Below, piece after piece: positions 6,144 to 9,444 of a DNA stretch of 9,444 nucleotides. The notes under the pieces were generated by a model that searched no databases, had not been told where the DNA came from, and saw only the letters and a list, made by a program, of their open reading frames with translations. The position numbers and the translations under genes are program-made. Location of the stretch: the NCBI GenBank assembly GCA_041191165.1, contig JBEEPJ010000071.1, positions 1 through 9,444 on the forward strand. Direction: 5' to 3'. Every line of letters starts with the position of its first letter. Position 1 is the stretch's first letter. The DNA comes from CAMCYM01 sp041191165. GTDB lineage: Bacteria > Bacteroidota > Bacteroidia > Flavobacteriales_D > Sanyastnellaceae.

Positions 6144-6177
6144 GAAGGGCCAAATTTACGGAACTTCGCCGCCATGA
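6142..6177 (+). other. Possible 11-codon leader ORF overlapping the glycosyltransferase start
   Basis: An ATG at 6142 opens a frame encoding MKGQIYGTSPP and stops at TGA 6175-6177, sharing bases with the glycosyltransferase ATG (6174) as ATGA. It fills the whole divergent gap, and its ATG overlaps the trmB start codon in CATG. The arrangement copies the mini-ORF before the FNR gene. It may serve translational coupling, or be a chance frame in a 30-base spacer. Confidence 0.25.
6151..6158 (-). promoter_or_regulatory. Bacteroidota-type -7 promoter box for trmB
   Basis: The minus strand reads TAAATTTG, an exact TAnnTTTG match and the same octamer as before mgtE. It ends 7 bases before the trmB ATG, so initiation a few bases downstream of the box would leave almost no 5' leader. 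No TTG -33 element is visible at the expected distance. Confidence 0.5.
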
Positions 6178-7286
6178 ACGGAGACCGCTCCGCACCTGTG
6201 GTGCTATTCGCCGTCCTCGACTGGGGCATGGGGCACGCCACGCGAAGCGCCCCCTGGATCGAGGCCGCCCTTTCGGCCGGGCTCCGGGTGCATGTGGCGA
6301 GTGGCGGGACCGCCCTGGCCTGGCTCCGCTCCCACTTCGTCGGCCAAGGGGTGACTTTTCACGAGAAGCCTGGCGCCGTCATTTCGTACGCCCGGCGCGG
6401 AACGCTCCTCCGCATCGCCGCGCAGATGCCGGGGTTTCTGAGGTCGGTGCGGGAGGAGGGGCGCTGGACGGCGCAGCTGGTGCGTTCAGAGGGCATCACC
6501 CACATCCTGAGTGACAACTGCTATGGCGTGCGGGCGCCGGGGGTGAGGTCGGTGCTGGTCACGCACCAGCTGCATTTGCCGGTGCCGGCCTTGCTCCGGC
6601 CCTGGGCGAGGCGGGTGGTGCGCGGGTGGTGCGCGGGGTTCGAGGAGGTCTGGGTGCCCGATGTCGAAGCGGGGTGGGGCTGGAGCGGACGGCTCAGCCG
6701 GCCGGCGCTCCACCCGGTCACCCGGTACGTCGGGGTGATCAGCCGGCTGGCTGCCAGCGCCCCGGCCTCCTCCCACCTCGATCTCGACCCGGATTGGGCC
6801 GGGGGGGCGTTTGGCACGGTGGCCATGATCAGCGGGCCCGAACCCCACCGCACCCTCATGGAGGAGGGACTGAGGGAGGGCCTGCAACGGCGCGGCGCAC
6901 CCGCCCTGCTCATCGTTGGGCGGCCCGAGGGGGGAAGCCGCATCGACGGCTGTGTCACCACCTGGTACAACCCGCCCACACCTGCCCTGAAAGCTGCCCT
7001 GCTGCAAGCCCGCTGCCGCATTTGCCGCGCCGGCTATTCCACCGTGCTGGACCTCGCCGCCCTGGGGCTGCGCGCCCATCTCGTCCCCACCCCGGGCCAG
7101 CCGGAGCAGACCTACCTCGCTCGCTTCCTGGCGCGGGCGTATGGCTGGACGGAACTGGATCAAAAGGGGTTGCATTGGGGGGTTTGGCCTGAAGCATCCG
7201 GACCCATTTCCGCGGCCATCGACCCGATCGACCCTTACCCCAATGCGACGGCCCACTCCACTTTCCAAAACTGGCTCCAACGATGA
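6174..7286 (+). CDS. MurG-like GT-B (GT28-type) glycosyltransferase, function unknown
   Basis: Starting at ATG 6174 it encodes 370 residues; the same frame is open further upstream but only as antisense to trmB. Seen: VVLFAVLDWGMGHATRS (9-25), a nucleotide-sugar glycosyltransferase N-terminal loop with the G-x-G-H-x-x-R pattern, then VHVASGG (39-45), and in the C-terminal half the donor-binding part CRAGYSTVLDLAALG (284-298) and LVPTPGQPEQTYLA (303-316), equivalent to the GG-S-T...E and PGQ..Q motifs of MurG and related GT28 enzymes. No transmembrane helix is evident, but MurG-like proteins act at the inner face of the membrane. Donor and acceptor cannot be read from sequence; a conserved Bacteroidota glycosyltransferase of unassigned role is the best description. 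The stop overlaps the tadA start as ATGA, so the two are translationally linked. Composition is strongly GC-rich. Confidence 0.78.
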   Translation: MNGDRSAPVVLFAVLDWGMGHATRSAPWIEAALSAGLRVHVASGGTALAWLRSHFVGQGVTFHEKPGAVISYARRGTLLRIAAQMPGFLRSVREEGRWTAQLVRSEGITHILSDNCYGVRAPGVRSVLVTHQLHLPVPALLRPWARRVVRGWCAGFEEVWVPDVEAGWGWSGRLSRPALHPVTRYVGVISRLAASAPASSHLDLDPDWAGGAFGTVAMISGPEPHRTLMEEGLREGLQRRGAPALLIVGRPEGGSRIDGCVTTWYNPPTPALKAALLQARCRICRAGYSTVLDLAALGLRAHLVPTPGQPEQTYLARFLARAYGWTELDQKGLHWGVWPEASGPISAAIDPIDPYPNATAHSTFQNWLQR

Positions 7287-7732
7287 CGACGAGCGATGAA
7301 CACTTCATGCGCCTGGCGCTGCAAGAAGCCCAACGGGCGGCGGAGCAGGGCGAAGTTCCCGTGGGGGCCGTGATTGTGGCCCGAGGCCAAATCATCGCGC
7401 GCGGCCACAACCTCTGCGAGCGGTTGCACGACTTCACGGCCCACGCCGAGATGCAGGCCTTCACGGCCGCGGCGGAATTTCTGGCGGGCAAGCACCTGGA
7501 TCAGTGCACGTTGTATGTGACCCTAGAACCCTGCTTGATGTGCGCGGGGGCCGCTTATTGGACCCGTCTGGCCCGCATCGTCTATGGCGCACGGGACGAG
7601 AAGCGGGGGTTTTCGCAGTGGCATTCCCCCGCACACCGAATTCTTCACCCCACCACAGTCCTTGAAGGTGGGGTGCTCGAAGCCGAATGCAGTCAGCTCG
7701 TCCGATCTTTTTTCCAAGCGCGGCGCAAGTAG
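7283..7732 (+). CDS. tadA: tRNA-specific adenosine deaminase TadA
   Basis: A 149-residue zinc deaminase. Seen: VPVGAVIV (25-32), the catalytic TAHAEMQAF with zinc ligand His54 and proton-shuttle Glu56, and LEPCLMCAGAAYWTRL with zinc ligands Cys84 and Cys87, followed by IVYGARDEKRGF (99-110). Spacing of these residues matches E. coli TadA (H57, E59, C87, C90). TadA converts A34 to inosine in the anticodon of tRNA-Arg(ACG) and is usually essential. The family also includes guanine and cytosine deaminases, but the ARDEKRGF segment and length fit TadA. The ATG at 7283 overlaps the glycosyltransferase stop (ATGA), so expression depends on the upstream gene. Its TAG stop lies in the left arm of an inverted repeat (7730-7751) that ends just before the mgtE promoter. 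Confidence 0.92.
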   Translation: MTTSDEHFMRLALQEAQRAAEQGEVPVGAVIVARGQIIARGHNLCERLHDFTAHAEMQAFTAAAEFLAGKHLDQCTLYVTLEPCLMCAGAAYWTRLARIVYGARDEKRGFSQWHSPAHRILHPTTVLEGGVLEAECSQLVRSFFQARRK

Positions 7733-7751
7733 CCGTCTATTGCGGCGGCTA
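7730..7751. repeat. Inverted repeat at the tadA 3' end
   Basis: TAGCCG at 7730-7735 and CGGCTA at 7746-7751 are exact inverted copies separated by 10 bases. The left arm contains the last two bases of the tadA stop codon. It directly abuts the palindrome on the mgtE -7 box. No T run follows, so it is not a classic terminator; it may be an operator half, an RNA stem, or chance. Confidence 0.3.
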
Positions 7752-7768
7752 GGGGCTAAATTTGCCCC
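7752..7768. repeat. Palindrome spanning the mgtE -7 box
   Basis: GGGGC-taaattt-GCCCC is a 17-base inverted repeat whose seven-base centre, plus the first base of the right arm, is the -7 box; the right arm ends immediately before the mgtE ATG. A symmetrical GC-rich frame around an AT centre is what an operator occluding RNA polymerase would look like, but no regulator gene is adjacent. Confidence 0.4.
7757..7764 (+). promoter_or_regulatory. Bacteroidota-type -7 promoter box for mgtE
   Basis: TAAATTTG matches TAnnTTTG exactly and is identical to the trmB box. Only four bases (CCCC) separate it from the mgtE ATG at 7769, so transcription would start at or within a base or two of the ATG and the mRNA would be leaderless or nearly so. 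A TTG at 7740-7742 is 14 bases upstream, shorter than the usual 17-23 base spacing. Confidence 0.5.
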
Positions 7769-9133
7769 ATGCGCCAAGTGGACAAGGCCTTTCTGAAATC
7801 CCTCAAGGAACGAGTGGATACGGGCACCGATGGAGAGATCCGGGCGTTGCTGGTGGATTTGCATGCCACGGATTTGGCCGAGATTCTCGAAACCCTCCGG
7901 CGTGACGATGCCCGTTATGTCTATCGGCTGATTCCCAGTGAACACCGCGCGGATGTGCTCATCGAACTCGAGGAGGACGTGCGCATCGATTTGCTGGCGA
8001 CCATGACGGCCGCGGAGATTGCGGAAGAGGTGCTCGAGGAACTGGACTCCGACGATGCCGCCGACATGATTTCCGATTTGCCCGAATCGAAGGCAGAGGA
8101 AATCATCCAGCTGCTCGAAGACGGCGACCATGCCAGCGATATCCGGGACCTGCTCAACTATGAGGAGGGCACCGCGGGCGCCATGATGGCGAAGGAGTTG
8201 CTCCGCGCGCAAGGGGATTGGACGGTGGCTCAGGCGATTCGCGAAATCCGGGCCCAAGCGGAAGAGGTTGACCAGGTGTACGCGATTTATGTCGTAGATG
8301 CAGAAGGCAAGCTCACGGGCAGATTGAGCATCCAAAACCTGCTCTTTGGACCGAGCTCAACCCGCACCTTGATTCGCGAAATCCAAGACCCCGGGGAAGT
8401 GGTCATGATCGAAGCGCACGCCCCTGCGGACCGGGCGACCAAGCTCATGGAACGTTACGACCTGGTGGCGCTGCCCGTCGTCGATGCTGAGGGCAAGCTG
8501 ATCGGGCGCATCACCATTGACGACGCCGTGGATGTCATCATCGAGGACGCGGAACGGGACTATCAACTGGCGAGCGGTCTTGCCGAGGTCGTGGAGTCGC
8601 GCGACAGCGTCTGGACCCTCACCCGGGCCCGGTTGCCCTGGTTGCTCATCGGATTGATGGGGGGACTGGGGGGCGCCTACGTCATCGGGGCCTTCCGCAT
8701 TGAGGAGAATCCGGGTATGGCCCTTTTCATCCCGCTCATCGCAGCCATGGGTGGAAACGTGGGCGTGCAATCCGCTGCCATTGTCGTTCAAGGCCTGGCT
8801 TCGAGTACCGTGGACCGAAGCGACATCACCTCACGGCTCTCCAAGGAACTCGGGGTAGGGTTGATCAACGGCCTGATTTGTTCTCTGTTGATTTTGATGG
8901 CATCTTTCGTGTTGGGATTTGGTACGGCACTGAGCATCACCGTGGGTATCGCGCTGTTGTGTGTGATCGTTTTTGCCGCTTTGTTTGGCACATTTGTCCC
9001 CCTGATGTTGGATCGGTACGACATTGACCCCGCCTTGGCCACAGGGCCGTTTATCACCACGGCGAATGACATCATCGGTCTCCTGATTTACTTCGCAGTA
9101 GGAACCGGAATCGCCCATTTCCTGCAAGGATGA
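7769..9133 (+). CDS. mgtE: Magnesium channel/transporter MgtE
   Basis: A 454-residue protein, close to the roughly 450 residues of Thermus MgtE. In order: an acidic helical MgtE N domain (about 20-130, with repeated ELEEDVRIDLL, ELDSDDAADMI and QLLEDGD patterns), two CBS domains (about 135-260, each with a VVDAEGKL.GR strand pair at 175-185 and 237-247), a connecting plug helix, and five transmembrane segments near 288-308, 317-343, 362-385, 388-414 and 423-452. Family signatures are IPLIAAMGGNVGVQ (321-334) and DPALATGPFITTANDIIG (420-437); the latter carries acidic residues D420 and D434, one of which (probably D434) corresponds to the pore Mg-binding Asp. The N and CBS domains sense cytosolic Mg2+ and close the channel. 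It has its own near-leaderless promoter box and overlaps the next gene by ATGA. Confidence 0.95.
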   Translation: MRQVDKAFLKSLKERVDTGTDGEIRALLVDLHATDLAEILETLRRDDARYVYRLIPSEHRADVLIELEEDVRIDLLATMTAAEIAEEVLEELDSDDAADMISDLPESKAEEIIQLLEDGDHASDIRDLLNYEEGTAGAMMAKELLRAQGDWTVAQAIREIRAQAEEVDQVYAIYVVDAEGKLTGRLSIQNLLFGPSSTRTLIREIQDPGEVVMIEAHAPADRATKLMERYDLVALPVVDAEGKLIGRITIDDAVDVIIEDAERDYQLASGLAEVVESRDSVWTLTRARLPWLLIGLMGGLGGAYVIGAFRIEENPGMALFIPLIAAMGGNVGVQSAAIVVQGLASSTVDRSDITSRLSKELGVGLINGLICSLLILMASFVLGFGTALSITVGIALLCVIVFAALFGTFVPLMLDRYDIDPALATGPFITTANDIIGLLIYFAVGTGIAHFLQG

Positions 9134-9444
9134 TCATTGCTTTTCTGGACACGGTGCACCCGATTCTTTGGGAGCGGCTCACGGATGAAGGGCATGGGTG
9201 TGAGGATGCGACCCAATACAGCCTCGGCGATATTCTGGAGGGAAAATTGAAGCATGTGCATGGCGTGGTCGTTCGCGCCCGTATTCTGCTGACTCCGGCG
9301 GTTTTGGACGCCCTTCCCCACCTCCGATTCATCGCCCGGAGTGGCTCCGGACTGGAGAACATCGACCTTCAAGCCGCGCAACAACGCGGCATCCAGGTTT
9401 TTAACTCCCCGGAAGGCAACAGCAATGCCGTAGGAGAGCACGCC
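9130..9444 (+). CDS. D-isomer 2-hydroxyacid dehydrogenase (phosphoglycerate dehydrogenase type), N-terminal part
   Basis: The first 105 residues are present and the frame runs off the window end. The start ATG overlaps the mgtE TGA as ATGA. Seen: a short substrate-domain opening MIIAFLDTVHPILWERL, HGVVVRARILLTPAVL (44-59), then the family signature FIARSGSGLENIDL (67-80) and GIQVFNSPEGNSNAVGEHA (87-105), which matches the start of the NAD-linked D-2-hydroxyacid dehydrogenase fold (in SerA, the graxGxGxDNID and NxPxGNxxxVAEH elements). The NAD-binding GxGxxG and the catalytic Arg, Glu and His lie beyond the window. 3-Phosphoglycerate dehydrogenase (first step of serine synthesis) is the likeliest specific role, but glyoxylate, lactate or other hydroxyacid dehydrogenases share these motifs. 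Confidence 0.85.
   Translation, partial: MIIAFLDTVHPILWERLTDEGHGCEDATQYSLGDILEGKLKHVHGVVVRARILLTPAVLDALPHLRFIARSGSGLENIDLQAAQQRGIQVFNSPEGNSNAVGEHA

Noticed and set aside
7523..8335. A 270-codon minus-strand open frame across tadA and mgtE
   Set aside because: Both plus-strand genes have intact family motifs here; the minus frame shows none and spans a promoter region.
1..9444. CRISPR arrays, insertion sequences, tRNA or rRNA genes, toxin-antitoxin or phage-defence genes
   Set aside because: I found no repeated spacer pattern, transposase motif, terminal repeats, tRNA-like cloverleaf or defence-domain protein; nearly all bases are accounted for by the genes listed.

Overview
The window looks like chromosomal DNA from a GC-rich member of the Bacteroidota, possibly an environmental Flavobacteriales-like or Saprospiraceae-like lineage. 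Three things suggest this. Start codons lack Shine-Dalgarno sequences. Boxes fitting the Bacteroidota -7 consensus TAnnTTTG lie just upstream of several starts. The gene set (cysteine-poor Mrp, short NifU-domain protein, thioredoxin-reductase-like FNR, ISC-type ferredoxin, TrmB with a DPQPK motif) resembles clusters I recall from that phylum. Genus cannot be told from the sequence alone. Coding density is very high and no stretch over about 110 bases lacks a gene.

Layout. (1) 1-1334, plus strand: the 3' part of a fucosyltransferase-like glycosyltransferase and an FkbM-type methyltransferase, probably the end of a surface-polysaccharide locus. (2) 1342-6143, minus strand, transcribed in the order trmB, an alkyltransferase-like (ATL) DNA-binding protein, mrp, a NifU-domain protein, a type 2 ferredoxin-NADP reductase, a [2Fe-2S] ferredoxin, and an LpxH-like metallophosphoesterase. 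The middle four form an iron-sulfur and redox module: an apo-protein loading ATPase, a cluster carrier, and a reductase/ferredoxin pair that could move electrons from NADPH. A -7 box upstream of the reductase suggests the block has at least two transcription units. (3) 6174-7732, plus strand: a MurG-like glycosyltransferase overlapping tadA by ATGA. (4) 7769-9444, plus strand: the magnesium channel gene mgtE overlapping by ATGA the start of a 2-hydroxyacid (phosphoglycerate-type) dehydrogenase that runs off the window.

Most genes are recognisable housekeeping or common accessory families, and I see no clearly new multi-gene system. The less ordinary signals are small. Promoter boxes sit 3-8 bases from start codons, which would give nearly leaderless mRNAs. 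Palindromes sit on the mgtE and FNR promoters. Two 9-11 codon mini-ORFs have stop codons that overlap the next gene's start as ATGA. The ATL protein has Ala where MGMT has its catalytic Cys, and Mrp lacks the usual CxxC.
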